From: Beroe forskalii
Lineage: Eukaryota; Ctenophora; Nuda; Beroida; Beroidae
Reading direction: 5' to 3'
Length of the DNA stretch: 64,000 bases
NCBI GenBank assembly: GCA_011033025.1
Contig: WFMF01000643.1
Location: 17,599 to 81,598 of the forward strand
Shown: positions 26,287 through 38,600 of the stretch, piece by piece
Layout of the letters: every line of letters starts with the position of its first letter
How positions within the stretch are numbered: position 1 is the first letter of the stretch
Notes under the pieces: generated by a model
Seen by the model: the letters and a program-made list of their open reading frames with translations, nothing else
Databases searched by the model: none
What the model was told of the DNA's origin: nothing
Program-made: the position numbers and the translations under genes

Positions 26287-26364
26287 ATGTTCACGGCTGG
26301 TAGCAGCACTGGCAGTGGAATCGCAAGCCCCCGTCAGCTCAGCATCAAGGGGTCACCGACAAGG
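26287..26364 (+). other. Possible 5' coding exon (low confidence)
   Basis: ATG followed by 26 codons reading MFTAGSSTGSGIASPRQLSI then KGSPTR, with codon use unlike the AT-rich surroundings, ending at a possible donor GTCCAG. A hairpin (about 26367-26423, GGGTCCAGATTATCTTCTA and its near inverse) follows at once. No downstream exon is proven; 34330-34383 is the only other candidate on this strand. Confidence 0.22.
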
Positions 26365-26423
26365 GTCCAGATTATCTTCTACTATCAGTATCTACTAGTA
26401 CTAGAAGATAATCCGGACCCTCG

Positions 26424-27211
26424 TAGAAGTTCTAGTTCTTTAATAAGATATTGTCTTGATCTCGCATCCTGTAGATTAGCCCAGGTCTGTTGAGGATTCT
26501 CAATTCTGCAGTCTGACTTCACACTTCAGAGGCAGCTGACAGGAGTTATAGGCTGGAGAGGTTCAACTTCATCGGACAGTTTGCGGCTCGCATAACACAG
26601 CCGTCACCTCACCTGTTAGAGAACAAATTAAGTAAAAGGGATCATTTCCATCGGGTGTATTATATTTATTATTATTCCCGCCCTGGCCAGGGCGGTAACC
26701 CCCCGCGGTAAAAAGAAAACTGGCCAGGGGTATAAGTTAGAGATTTGAGTGTCACAGGGTGATATAAGACATAATATAGATATAATATACATGATAATTG
26801 GAAGCAAATTTAAAACGATGAGATGTCAAGAACGGGAAATGGTAGAGCCATGATCGAGGTCAGGTTTTGTTGATATAAGATGGGAAAATGTTATAGGCTA
26901 TAAGAGAAGTTCTGGTGACGTCATTTTCACGTCACTATGACGTCATCAACTTAGCGAAATTTTATTGCTTTTTTAGCGAAAATAGGCCCTTTTCGAGCGC
27001 ATTTTTCACCAAGAAGGAAAGGAGATAGAGTTCTGATTTTTCAGAATGATTTTTAGCAAATTTAAAGAGCTTTCAGAAAATCATATGGATCATTGGGCTT
27101 TCTCGATTTTCATCGAGATATACGCGATTTTCTAAGGTACGGTGAAAAATCTATTTCAATATTTTAGGAGAAAAATTTAAACGAGTGATATGTCAAGAAC
27201 TGCATCTTACA
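26424..27211. other. No gene seen; start of a dispersed composite repeat
   Basis: AT-rich DNA with a CCGCCCTGGCCAGGGCGG palindrome near 26679. From about 26930 the sequence resembles 47690-48080 (shared words such as TTTTCGAGCGCATTTT and AAGGAAAGGAGATAG), so it is repeat-derived. Confidence 0.5.
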
Positions 27212-27326
27212 GGGGCGTGTCGAACTCATATGTGGCAAATGCGCGGCGTAATAAGTGCGCGGCTCGCTGCCTGTTAATTACAGGCCGCGCATTGAAAAGC
27301 CGCGCATATATGAGTTCGACACGCCA
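27212..27326. mobile_element. GC-rich hairpin MITE
   Basis: Ends GGGGCGTGTCGAACTCATAT and the inverse. Interior TGCGCGGCGTAAT and CTGCCTGTTAATTACAGG palindrome. Same family as 61321-61444 and 19343-19438. No ORF. Confidence 0.75.
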
Positions 27327-27527
27327 CCGTTATCTTGAGATGAGACCGGTCAAAGTATGTTGTACTAAGGCGGAATTGTCTTATAGGCTATATGGGAAGT
27401 TGGTTTGAGCTTATTTGGGTGCTGTGATGACGTCATCAAAATCGCGTAAAACCACTAAAATAGCGTATTTTGTGCTACTTTTACATCTCCAACTCATAGA
27501 GTTTTCATCGGATTATGTGGGTCAGAA

Positions 27528-27742
27528 TAACGGGGGTCCAAATAACGGGGGTCCGAATAACGGGGGTCCGAATATCGGGGGTCCGAATAACGGGGTCCGA
27601 ATAACGGGGGTTCGAGTAACGGGGGTCCAAATAACGGGGGTCCGAATAACGGGGGTCCGAATAACGGGGGTCCGAATAACGGGGTCCGAATATCGGGGTC
27701 CGAGTAACGGGGGTCCGAATAACGGGGGTCCGAATAACGGGG
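27528..27742. repeat. 15-bp minisatellite (GGGGGTCCGAATAAC)
   Basis: About 14 units, some with a 14-bp length or AATATC variants. The unit length keeps frames open on both strands, which produces apparent ORFs that I do not treat as genes. It interrupts a composite repeat whose other copy (47690-48540) lacks it. Confidence 0.9.
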
Positions 27743-28395
27743 AAATATACGATGGACTAGTGAAGCACGTGAGTTCACGCGGACGTTTTGTAGAAATTAG
27801 GGATTTGAAGAAATTGATATTTACGCAGGATTTTCGACTTGATTATGTTGAAATGAGTTTAAATACGACTAATGCACATGGAATTAGATCTGGTTGCCAT
27901 ATTTTAGCACGTGAGTACACACGGACGTTTTGTAGAAATTAGGGGATTTGAAGAAATTGATATTTACACGGGATTTTCGACTTGGTTACGTTGAAATGAG
28001 TTCAAATACGACTAATGCACGTGAAATTAGATCTGGTTGCTATATTTAAGCACGTGAGTACACAGGGACGTTTTGTAGAAATTAAGACATACATCAATTC
28101 TAGTAATTTCAAGTTAGAATAACTTAGTTTTGGACTTCCTCAGGGTGATTTATGTGGGTTAGACTTGTGTGTGGGCTAGTAACGAGGGTTCGGACTACGT
28201 GAGGGCAAGTTACGTGGGTCGAAACTGCCTTTGGGCAAGTAACATGGGTTCAAACTACATACATCTGTCTCGACGGGCGATGTCCGTCCCTTTCTTCTGA
28301 CTTGTTGTTGGACGAAGGCGCAAAGTGACGTCCAAATGTGGAACGTTGCGCCGCGCGCGCGAGGGTAGGGTAACATCCTACGAACATCTGTCAAG
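27743..28395. repeat. Composite dispersed repeat, homologous to 48235-48415
   Basis: Contains the ATACGATGGACTAGTGAAGC and GTTGAAATGAGTTTAAATAC blocks also found at 48237-48360. The CACGTGAGT...TTTTGTAGAAATTA block is itself repeated at about 27762, 27908 and 28052. No coding sequence. Confidence 0.65.
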
Positions 28396-28548
28396 ATATC
28401 ACCACCAAAACCGTTTGACGGTTGGTCTAGTAACCCCCCGCGGGTTTGGATGTGACAACGGAACCTGAAAAGAGACAAAATGGGCTGATCACATCCAAAC
28501 CAGCGGGGGGTTACTAGACCAACCGTCAAACGGTTTTGGTGGTGATAT
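28396..28548. mobile_element. Palindromic MITE (copy A)
   Basis: Arms of about 60 bp starting ATATCACCACCAAAACCGTT and containing CTAGTAACCCCCCGC, inverted at the right end, around a 35-bp centre. A diverged copy is at 48411-48535. Confidence 0.75.
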
Positions 28549-28668
28549 TTATATTATATAACGATCGTTATATAATTCTTGCTCCGATAATTTTTGTTAT
28601 ACAACGGCTTCAAAAATTGATTTTGATGGTCGATAAACGTTTTACATGAGATTTTAGAATTTTCGAAA

Positions 28669-28770
28669 TTTTGGGGTGTGATAATTTTTCCAGGTGTGTG
28701 ATAACTGTACAGTTATCACACCCCTCAAAGAACAGATATCACACCTTTGAAAAATTATCACACCCCAAAA
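28669..28770. repeat. Double hairpin
   Basis: A perfect 22-bp inverted pair (TTTTGGGGTGTGATAATTTT plus TC, at 28669-28690 and 28749-28770) encloses a perfect palindrome, GTGTGATAACTGTACAGTTATCACAC, near 28695-28720 (26 bp, written here in two parts: GTGTGATAACTGT and its inverse). Probably a small MITE. Confidence 0.75.
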
Positions 28771-31453
28771 AATCAAACCTTTAGAATTTTGTGATTCGTA
28801 TGAAAGATCATTTAAATCTGACTTTTAAGTCAATGCTGTCACTCTATCACGATACACCAGTGTATACATCTTACCTTATCTTGTTTTGGTTTCATGAGTT
28901 TATGCAATCACCGTTCACGTTAGTCGTTATATGAGCCGCGCACGCACGTGCCAGTACGACCACTTGCAGTTGCTCTCACTCCATATCGTACACCAGTGTA
29001 AACATTTATTATGTTATCTTGTTTTGATTTGATTCGTGTTCTTTACCGTGCCTCTCCATATCTTAGCCAATTTAATCCTATTCCACCCATTTTCTATTAT
29101 TTTCATATTTCAGCACCGTTTGTCTATTCCATTTATCATTATTTCCTATTCTTTTTCCAGTTCCATTCTAAAATAGACAGTAACTAGACCGTTCCTTTTT
29201 CCCTTCCGACTATCACTATCCTAGGGCCGTAACTCTTTTAAAAAACCACTCACCCTCTCAAAAAATTACCCCTTACCAACGTACTTCTTTATTAACCTTT
29301 TAATTTATTTCCTTGTGTTTAAATCAAACGCTGTTTCTGTTGCTTGTTTGAGACGAATTTCGTTTTGGTAACAAATATAGAAGATCAAAGACAAGCCTTG
29401 GAAAATAGCTGATGGGTTTAAATCCCGAAATACCACTAAAGAAAAGCAAATAGGAAAAGGATGAGTGTTTTTAACGCATTTTTAACCTCTTATTTTCTTA
29501 TCTTATTTTTTTTCTTTTAATATTTTTAATATCTACGTAGTAATCACTTACTGTGGGGTGGGGGGTTGCCGTTCTGGCCAGGACGGAAGTAATCAATTTT
29601 CCCCTAGTAAAGAATAACCAATTTTGGGAAGGGTTAGCAGAGATTGAGTTTCATCGAGTATGCGCCCAGCGGCATACGCCATGCACGTTATAACCTAAAT
29701 AATCTCGAACTACAGCGCTAGATATTTTATGTTATTTTACCACTTTCAAAACTACTGTGTACAATCAAATTCAGATGACAGGTACAACGAGTAGCAACGA
29801 ATCAACTACTTCCTGCTTTCCTGTTAACATACCAGTTTTCTACTTCATTTACAGTATGCATTTTTTTCGCCACTAGGTGCCGAAGTATCATTTGTGGAAT
29901 CGTTTTGTCTATCTTCTATAAAATATATTAATTAAATTTTCATGACGGGTGCATTAATTCACAATAGTTCTTCTTACTTATTAGGAACAAGCTAATAGAC
30001 TAAAAGTATTCATTACATCAGGCAGTAAAATCGTTTATCTACTCATTTTTCTCGTCCGAACAACCAAAGCTATTCTCACGTATAAGACTCAGGACGGTTA
30101 ATTTCTTTTAATCCAGTACAATCCTCCCGTAACGGGCGTATAAGCGTATTTTTTACTAGCTGTTTGGTCTTTCATGAACGCATTTTGACACACTTACGAA
30201 CACTGTCACGTGACATTTACGAATACTCTACAAGAATTTTGTCCATGAAACTCGGACCCTTCTTCTTAAGTGAAGCGATTTGCGATTACTCTTGAACATT
30301 TACGAGTACTCCCTAAAATCCTTCTTATTAAGTGTGCGTGATTCACTGCGTGAGGGTGCGTGACCCTATTAAGAATGTGCGTAAGTCAAAGAATACCCCT
30401 TAGACAGTTCGTAAATTGCGCCAAGTTACGAAAAATCCTACGACTACTCTGGAGGGGTCTTACGAATACTCTTGACCCATTTCTCCTTAATGAGTTGATG
30501 TTAGAGTTGGAATTTGGTACGGTATTTCATGGCACATTTTGAGTTTAGAGGCATAGAGCATTCCGGCTCCCAAGTCCAACCTCCAAATTTACCACATTAT
30601 CCACATTGAAAGATTTTATTGCAAGCAAAATGATTAGGAAATGATGATAAAACGTGAAATGACAGCCTCCTGCGTGACTTGAAACGATGATTTTTGACAA
30701 AATGACCTCGATATGCTTTTATCTATCAAGTCACAATGATCGTCTTTCATTTCTATTCTATAATGAGGGTAGGTAAGTCATGATGCTCGAGATGGGAAAA
30801 GTACAAAAAAATTGTTTTCCATCTGTAAACGATCACGAGTAATATGGATCAGTTGTCAATTAGTGCCTATGTGAACTACTGGACTATCAAGACAGCGATC
30901 ATTATTGAACTTAAATGTGTTGTTCATACATCTACGACCAAATACTGTACAGGTTCAGGTCTCAGGAGCATGAATTTTTCAACCTTGCGATTGAAACTGA
31001 ATAAAAGAATCGAGGTGCGTTCACAGTTCACTGAAACTGTACAATGTACATCAATGCTCAAGCAAAAACTGTGCCTTTACCATTGCCTCTAAATCCAAAC
31101 AAAAACATTAGGTACGTATAACATCACATTTAGATCAAATAGGAAGGAACACAGGCTATAAAAGACAATCGAAGCAATATCATACCTATAAAATCACGTA
31201 TGTCTCATGTTATCAAATCGGTAATAGCCAATATCATGGACAACTCAAACTGTACATAGACTTACCTATTACAGAACCGAACGTTTCCAAAATCAAGATG
31301 TATTTTAGAATACATCACGGTAGACACCATTGTGCAAATTCAGCTAAATATTGACGGTGAACGCAGAAATTGAGCAATTATTGGTGAATAAAGAATTGGC
31401 AGCTGAATGGAACATTCAAAATTTAAAAGCATAAAAGCACAAACATGATGAAG
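28771..31453. other. Gene-free AT-rich stretch
   Basis: No ORF with family features, no RNA and no clear transposon boundaries. ACGAATACTC and GAGTACTCGT words recur near 30215-30480 and again near 32945-33110, which hints at an old repeat. Confidence 0.4.
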
Positions 31454-32706
31454 GGTAGGCGGACTTTATAGCTAACGGACTTTATAGCTAAACCGGTCAA
31501 AATAGCTGAATTTTGATTTAGCTATATCGTCCGCAGTTTGGACTATTTAGCTAAATCTTTCTAGCTGTCCCTCCTCCCCTATCAGTTTAGGTGTTTAGCT
31601 ATATAGTCCTCGATTCGGACTATTTAGCTAAATATGCATCATAGCTGTTCCTCCCTCCCCATTAAATCTATAAGATTTAAGTTAAACGGGGTTCGGACAC
31701 TACGGCACAGGACTGTAGAGCACTGGACCCTACGGCACAAGAAACTACGGCACAGGACTCTTGGGCACACTTTTCAGTTTTGAGGCGACGCTACGGCACA
31801 CTTTGGTTTTAGAGTGGACTCTGCGGCATATTCTAGGGCACGGTTGCAGTTAGGGGACAATTTTTGTCCATAACGACAGATGCCTCTCATCAGAGATTCT
31901 GCGTGTCAGCTGACCTCATTAGGATTCCGGGACTCATCAGGAACACTCGCGAGAATCTACCGTAGATACTGCTTGTTTGCTGACCTTATTAGAATTCCGT
32001 GCCCATGAGAAGAATATTAAGACTTGACTGCACATAAACTTGGCACCATGGGGAGAATCTTATGACTTAATTGCAATAACCTAGTTTAAGAGATGCCTCT
32101 TTGCAGGATCCAACCATCAAATCCTTTTTTTCGCTATCAATGTACAACAACGAAGAAGTCAAGTTAGTTGAGGGCGGCCGTCGGACAGCTCTGGGTGTCG
32201 TGAGGAACTTCGCTCCTTATACCATCATGAGATCATGGTGAACTACATATCCTTCGACGGGATAGAAAGATAGAAGGGGTACACTCGTCTGCGTACCTGG
32301 GTCAGACAGTTTATGATGGGGCCCTGAATGGGACATTGATGTTCTCTGATCACTGATCAGGTGCTACATCGTATCACCACGATACATTGATGTTCTCTGA
32401 TCATGTGATATATCGTATCGCTGCGACATTAGATACAGTGGTCATCTGGTTAACAGCTGTGAATCGCTACACCGACACGGGATCATGTGGTCTGGTAAGG
32501 TGGAATCGTACGGTTTGATCAGCTATGGCAAAGCGTAGAGCATTATACCCATACCGAGGAAGGCATTCAACCTATACTGAGGAAGAGTAAGGTCAGATTT
32601 AGCTATATCGTCCGCAGTTCGGACTATTCAGCTAACGGACTAAATAGCTAGAGCTAGGACTTTATAGCTAAATCTACAGAATAATTTAGCTATATAGTCC
32701 TACAAT
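31454..32706. mobile_element. 1.25-kb non-autonomous DNA transposon, copy 1
   Basis: Flanked by CATGATGAAG on both sides (31444-31453 and 32707-32716; 9 or 10 bp duplicated). Both ends are dense in ACTTTATAGCTAAA or ACTATATAGCTAAA motifs in both orientations (ends GGTAGGCGGACT and AGTCCTACAAT). The interior has repeated CTACGGCACA words but no convincing ORF. The 9-10-bp duplication suits Mutator-like elements; that class is inferred only from its length. Confidence 0.85.
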
Positions 32707-32716
32707 CATGATGAAG

Positions 32717-34830
32717 ACAGTCGACAGTAGAACCCGAAAATGCTGAACAGTGAACGAAGCAGCAAACCAGAGGGCAAACACTACAAATAGGTACATGAAA
32801 TAGCTATACTCAAAACATGTAACACTCATACCACATATAAGGAATAATGAGTGTACTCTCCCGCTCCCAAATGCAGGAACTGCGTAAGTGCGTGAGAAAT
32901 ACTCAAACCCCATTGGTTGGTGTTCATTACACGTGACTATGTGAGAGAGTATTCGTAAATCGGAGAGTATTCGTAAATCAGTGCTCGTGGACAGTGCGCG
33001 TGATATTTTCGGATCGTCCAAACACGGTCCGAATGTTTCATGTACACTCTTGGAGAGTACTCGTAAAATTGGTACCTTATTCGTAAGTGCTACGAGTACT
33101 CTTAGAGGATTGTTTCATGGAAGACCCCTGACACAGTATGGAAATTATTAATATCTTTACTTAAGAATAGTCTTAACGATGGGCACATTGGTGCAATACC
33201 TCTTTTCGGCTTGCTAAGATTAATTATCGCTTTAATAATCTTCCACTCTACTTGATTAATGGGTTAAGGGCGTACGGGTAGGTTGGTAGGGTATTTTATC
33301 TCGAATATCTCTGTCATCCATAATACTCCTTATGATGATCATGGACATATACATGCTGGTGCAGCCTTTTTCCCGGCTAGTTCTGCCAATTTATCTTCAA
33401 TTAGCATTGCTGAATTAATCTGTATCGATACTCCTCATGATGGGCGCAATGGCGCAGTATTTCATTGATTAACTATAATGGGCATTTGTAGCGTTTTTCA
33501 GCATTTTCTTGATAATGATATGCAGGGGTTGCATTGGCGTTGATATTCTAAACATTCACAAGCTTTTCCTACTTATCTTTTTCAATAGACTAGCTAAGTC
33601 AAATTGGTAGTATTTTCCAATTAACTCAGAAGATTATTCGGAAAACATTTTAGAATTACAATAACAACACGCCAGAAAACTATACTGGTAGTCTCCCCAT
33701 GGATGTGCCTGAACATGAATGACGATTGGGCACCCACAGTAGCTTGAGAAAATATGCTACAGGCGGTCCTGGAACTTTGGAATGAAACAATAACAACGAA
33801 GGACCAGATTGATTCTCTTAGACATCATAGAAGCATTGAACTCAGTTGACAATTGAAGCCTCGAAGAAAAGAAATCGCACTTATGGCTAAGACTACCAGT
33901 CTCAACGAGTATACCAAAAGAAATTAGGGAAAAACAATGGAAAACAAAAACAAAAACACAAATGAAAAACACAAATCAACAGTTTGGTCGTCTGTCTTTA
34001 ATTTGAACTTTTGCATACCGTTCTTCCTACTTCATAGCTACGTCAAATACCTATTTCGTCTAAATTCTCTTAATACTTAGATTTTCTCATAATTTCGGGC
34101 CCATCTTGAAATAGATTGAAGTAGTGGAGGTTTACTTAGATTTTGTCTTGGACTTAAGGCATTCTTTTATAAGCAGTGCACTGTGGTGATTAAATCTCTC
34201 CTCATTATTAAATGTGGCTGCCTTACTCTCAATATGATCATCACTTTCACTTAATAAATGCCATTATATGTTGATTTTCTAGTATTGGTATGTTAACAGC
34301 TTCCTCTTCGACCTTTCTCTTGTTCCAGCTTCATCGTAATCAGAGACTGTCTGCCAGTCTAGAGAGTGTGGCGACTCTCCAGGTAAGTGGCTCTCCTTTC
34401 CGGCATTGGATAACACTCCTAAAATTCAACACAATGGGCGCAAGACGCAAGAAAAGGGAAGGGAACCGATGTAAGGGGTGGAATTTTCGATAACTGCAGG
34501 AATACATATGATGCAATGGGCGCTAAGACGCTAGTATACCGTTATAGAAGACACTCTAGAATCAGCAAATGCTCTTCATTAGAAACCTAAATTAAAGTTT
34601 TTCAATATGGAAACCAACGGGAATGGGAAACAAATTGGGAAATAAAGGGTACAAAGATTGTCCGACGTTGTCTGACCCCTAGCGGGGCCAGACGACGTTT
34701 GACAATACAAGGAGAGTATTCCATAACCAAGCCCATTGCCCAAACACCCCAAAGGGAGTATCCGGCGAGTTTGGCTAGTTAAATAAAAAAAAAAAAAAAA
34801 AATACTCTCATCGTGGGTGTAAAAAGAGGG
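32717..34830. other. Gene-free stretch with one candidate exon
   Basis: Mostly AT-rich with no family matches. The only feature with gene-like signals is 34330-34383 (listed separately). An A-run lies at about 34787-34801. Confidence 0.4.
34330..34383 (+). other. Possible 18-codon internal exon
   Basis: A pyrimidine-rich tract ending TTCTCTTGTTCCAG precedes, and CAG then GTAAGTGG follows, a near-ideal splice pair around exactly 54 nt. The open frame reads LHRNQRLSASLESVATLQ. I do not recognise the protein. It could be a chance pair, or an exon of a gene with very long introns through this region. Confidence 0.35.
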
Positions 34831-35462
34831 GCCGGGGGGGTCTGAGTCGATTTCCCGTTTTGTTGTTTCTGATAGAGGCTGAACAGCTACCAGTAGGTTT
34901 TACCGCATCAAAAATATTGTTCCTAGCCGAAGTTATGAATTTCAAATCGCAATTTCGCCTGTAATTACAGTGCGCGCAAACTTTCGACGCGATTTGCCGA
35001 AAATCAACTTTAAAATCTATCTCCTCCTACATTTTTGAGGAAAACCCTTGAAACTTGGTAGTTAATTTGTTCTAGGGCATGAAACAAAACTTTTGATCAG
35101 TCAGGTTTTTGATTTAGACCTCAGAAGTGAAAATATGAACTTTCAAAGTTGGCCCCTGTCAAAAATGGTCAAAATGACGATTTTCAATTTCAAAAGCCCA
35201 TATTTTCGCTACAGGGCTAAATCAAAAATCTGACCGATCAAAGTTTTATTTTATGCCTAAACATAACCTGAAGTTTCAAGGGTTTCTTCAAAAACTGTAG
35301 GAGGAATGATTTTAAAGTTGATTTTGGCAAATCGCGTCAAAAGCGTGCTGAAACGAAATCGCGATTTGAAAATTCATAACTGGCAAAGTATTGATGCGGT
35401 AAATGGCATTCAGCTCTATCGAAACAACAAACCGAAAATCGACCTCAGACCCCGGCATAACC
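34831..35462. mobile_element. Diverged copy of the TTAA fold-back element
   Basis: GGGGCCGGGGGGGTCTGAG at the left and CCTCAGACCCC at the right, with the same internal words as 2249-2902 (for example CCTAGCCGAAGTTATGAATT). Many small deletions; the centre retains about 50 extra bases not present in the first copy. No clear TTAA at the ends. Confidence 0.8.
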
Positions 35463-35635
35463 CCTCAAGCCTCCAGAATTTTACAACACTCCCTGAATCT
35501 AATTCAAAATCACCGATCCTTTTGGGTACCTTGCCCTGAATTTGGAAAAAAATTGACTTATCCCAGAATAATTAATTACAAAAAGTTTATGCATACTAAA
35601 ATAATGTGTTCATTCATCACTGAATTTACGAAAGG

Positions 35636-38600
35636 GGGGCCCCCCATCCCCAAAGGGGGGGAGGGAAACCCCCCCCACCACCAAAAGGGGAGGGGAGGCC
35701 CCCCCCCCCCAAAGGGCGGGGACCCCCCCACCCCCCCTTTTGGGCTAAACCCCCCCCCCGGGGGGGGGAGGACGAGAGGGCCCTCCCATCCCACCAGAGA
35801 GGGGTGAGGACTGAGGGACCCTCCCATCCCACCAGAGAGGGGTGAGGACTGAGGACCCTCCCCATCCCACCAGAGAGGGGTGAGCATGAGGCCACTCCCA
35901 TCCCACGGAGAGGGTGAGGACTGGGAAGGACCTCCTCCCCGCAGAGAGGGTGAGTTCAGAAAGGACCTCCCCATCCCCACCAGAGGGGTACGAGGACTGA
36001 GAGGACCTCCATCCCACCAGAGAGGGGTGAGGACTGAGAGGACCCTCCCCATCCCACCAGATAGGGGTGAGGACTGAGAGGACCCTCCCCATCCCACCAG
36101 AGAGGGGTGAGGACTGAGAGGACCCTCCCCATCCCACCAGAGAGGGTGAGCACTGAGGACCCTCCCAGCCCCGCAGAGAGGGGTGAGGACTGGACCCTCC
36201 CATCCCACCGGAGAGGGGTGAGGACTGAGAGGACCCTCTCTATCCCACCGGAGAGGGGTGAGGACTGAGAGGACCCTCCCCATCCCACCAGAGAGGGGTG
36301 AGGACTGAGAGGGCCCTCCCCCTTCTACCAGAGAGGGGTGAGGACTGAGAGGACCCTCCCCAGCCCACAGGAGAGGGGTGAGGACTGAGAGGACCCTCCC
36401 CATCCCACAGGAGAGGGGTGAGGACTGAGAGGACCCTCCCCATCCCACCGGAGAGGGGTGAGGACTGAGAGGACCCTCCCAGCCCCACCAGAGAGGGGGG
36501 TGAGCACTGAAGGACCCTCCCCTCCCACCAGGAGGGGTGAACTGAGAGGACCCTCCCATCCCACCAGAGAGGGGTGAGCACTGAGAGGACCCTCCCCCTC
36601 CCACCAGAGAGGGGTGAGGACTGAGAGGACCCTCCCCATCCCACCGGAGAGGGGTGAGGACTGAGAGGACCCTCTCTATCCCACCAGAGAGGGGTGAGGA
36701 CTGAGGACCTCCCCATCCCACCAGAGAGGGGTGAGGACTGAGAGGACCCCTCCCATCCCACCAGAGAGGGTGAGGACTGAGAGGACCCTCCCATCCCACC
36801 GGAGAGGGGTGAGGACTGAGAGGACCCTCCCCATCCCACCGCCAGAGAGGGGTGAGGACTGAGAGGACCCTCCCATCCCACCAGAGAGGGGTGAGGACTG
36901 AGAGGACCCCTCCCCATCCCACCAGAGAGGGTGAGGACTGAGAGGACCCTCCATGAGGGTGAGGACTGAGAGGACCCTCCCCATCCCACCAGAGAGGGTC
37001 GAGGACTGAGAGGGCCCTCCCCATCCCACCAGAGAGGGGTGAGGACTGAGAGGACCCTCCCCATCCCACCAGAGAGGGTGAGGACTGAGAGGACCTCCCA
37101 TCCCACCGGAGAGGGTGAGGACTGAGAGGACCCTCCCCATCCCACCAGAGAGGGGTGAGGACTGAGAGGACCCTCCCATCCCACCGAGAGGGGTGAGGAC
37201 TGAGAGGACCCTCCCATCCCACCAGAGGGTGAGGACTGAGGACCCTCCCCATCCCACCAGAGAGGGGGTGAGGACTGAGAGGACCCTCCCATCCCACCAG
37301 AGAGGGGTGAGGACTGAGAGGACCCTCCCATCCACCCGGAGAGGGGTGAGGACTGAGAGGACCCTCCCATCCCACCAGAGAGGGGTGAGGACTGGGGAGG
37401 ACCTCCCACCCACCAGAGGGTGAGGACTGAGAGGACCCTCCCATCCCACCAGAGAGGGGTGAGGACTGAGAGGACCCTCCCATCCCACCAGAGAGGGGTG
37501 AGGACTGAGAGGACCCTCCCCATCCCACCGGAGAGGGGTGAGGACTGAGAGGACCCTCCCATCCCACCAGAGAGGGTGAGGACTGAGAGGACCCTCCCAT
37601 CCCACCGGAGAGGGGTGAGGACTGAGAGGGGTGAGGACTGAGAGGACCCTCCCCATCCCACCAGAGAGGGTGAGGACTGAGAGGACCCTCCCATCCCACC
37701 GGAGAGGGTGAGGACTGAGAGGACCCTCCCATCCCACCAGAGAGGGGTGAGGACTGAGAGGACCCTCCCATCCCACCAGAGAGGGGTGAGGACTGAGAGG
37801 ACCCTCCCCATCCCACCAGAGAGGGGTGAGGACTGAGAGGACCTCCCCATCCCACCAGAGAGGGGTGAGGACTGAGAGGACCCTCCCATCCCACCAGAGA
37901 GGGGTGAGGACTGAGAGGACCCTCCCATCCCACCAGAGAGGGTGAGGACTGAGAGGACCCTCCCATCCCACCAGAGAGGGGTGAGGACTGAGAGGACCCT
38001 CCCATCCCACCAGAGAGGGGTGAGGACTGAGAGGACCCTCCCATCCCACCAGAGAGGGGTGAGGACTGAGAGGACCCTCCCATCCCACCGGAGAGGGGTG
38101 AGGACTGAGAGGACCCTCCCATCCCACCAGAGGGGTGAGGACTGAGAGGACCCTCCCCATCCCACCAGAGAGGGGTGAGGACTGAGAGGACCCTCCCATC
38201 CCACCAGAGAGGGGTGAGGACTGAGAGGACCCTCCCATCCCACCGAGAGGGTGAGGGAAGAGGACCTCCCCCCATCCCTGAGGGTGAGGACTGAGGACCC
38301 TCCCATCCCACCAGAGAGGGGTGAGGACTGAGGACCCTCCCCATCCCACCAGAGGGTGAGGACCTCCCATCCCACCAGAGAGGGGTGAGGACTGAGAGGA
38401 CCCTCCCCATCCCACCAGAGAGGGGTGAGGACTGAGAGGACCCTCCCCATCCCACCAGAGAGGGGTGAGGACTGAGAGGACCCTCCCATCCCACCAGAGA
38501 GGGGTGAGGACTGAGAGGACCCTCCCATCCCACCAGAGAGGGTGAGGACTGAGGACCCTCCCATCCCACCAGAGGGGGAGGGCTGAGGGACCCTCCATCC

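Noticed and set aside
27415-27942. 175-codon + strand and 94-codon - strand ORFs
   Set aside because: Mostly the 15-bp minisatellite in a repeat-derived region; no recognisable domain.
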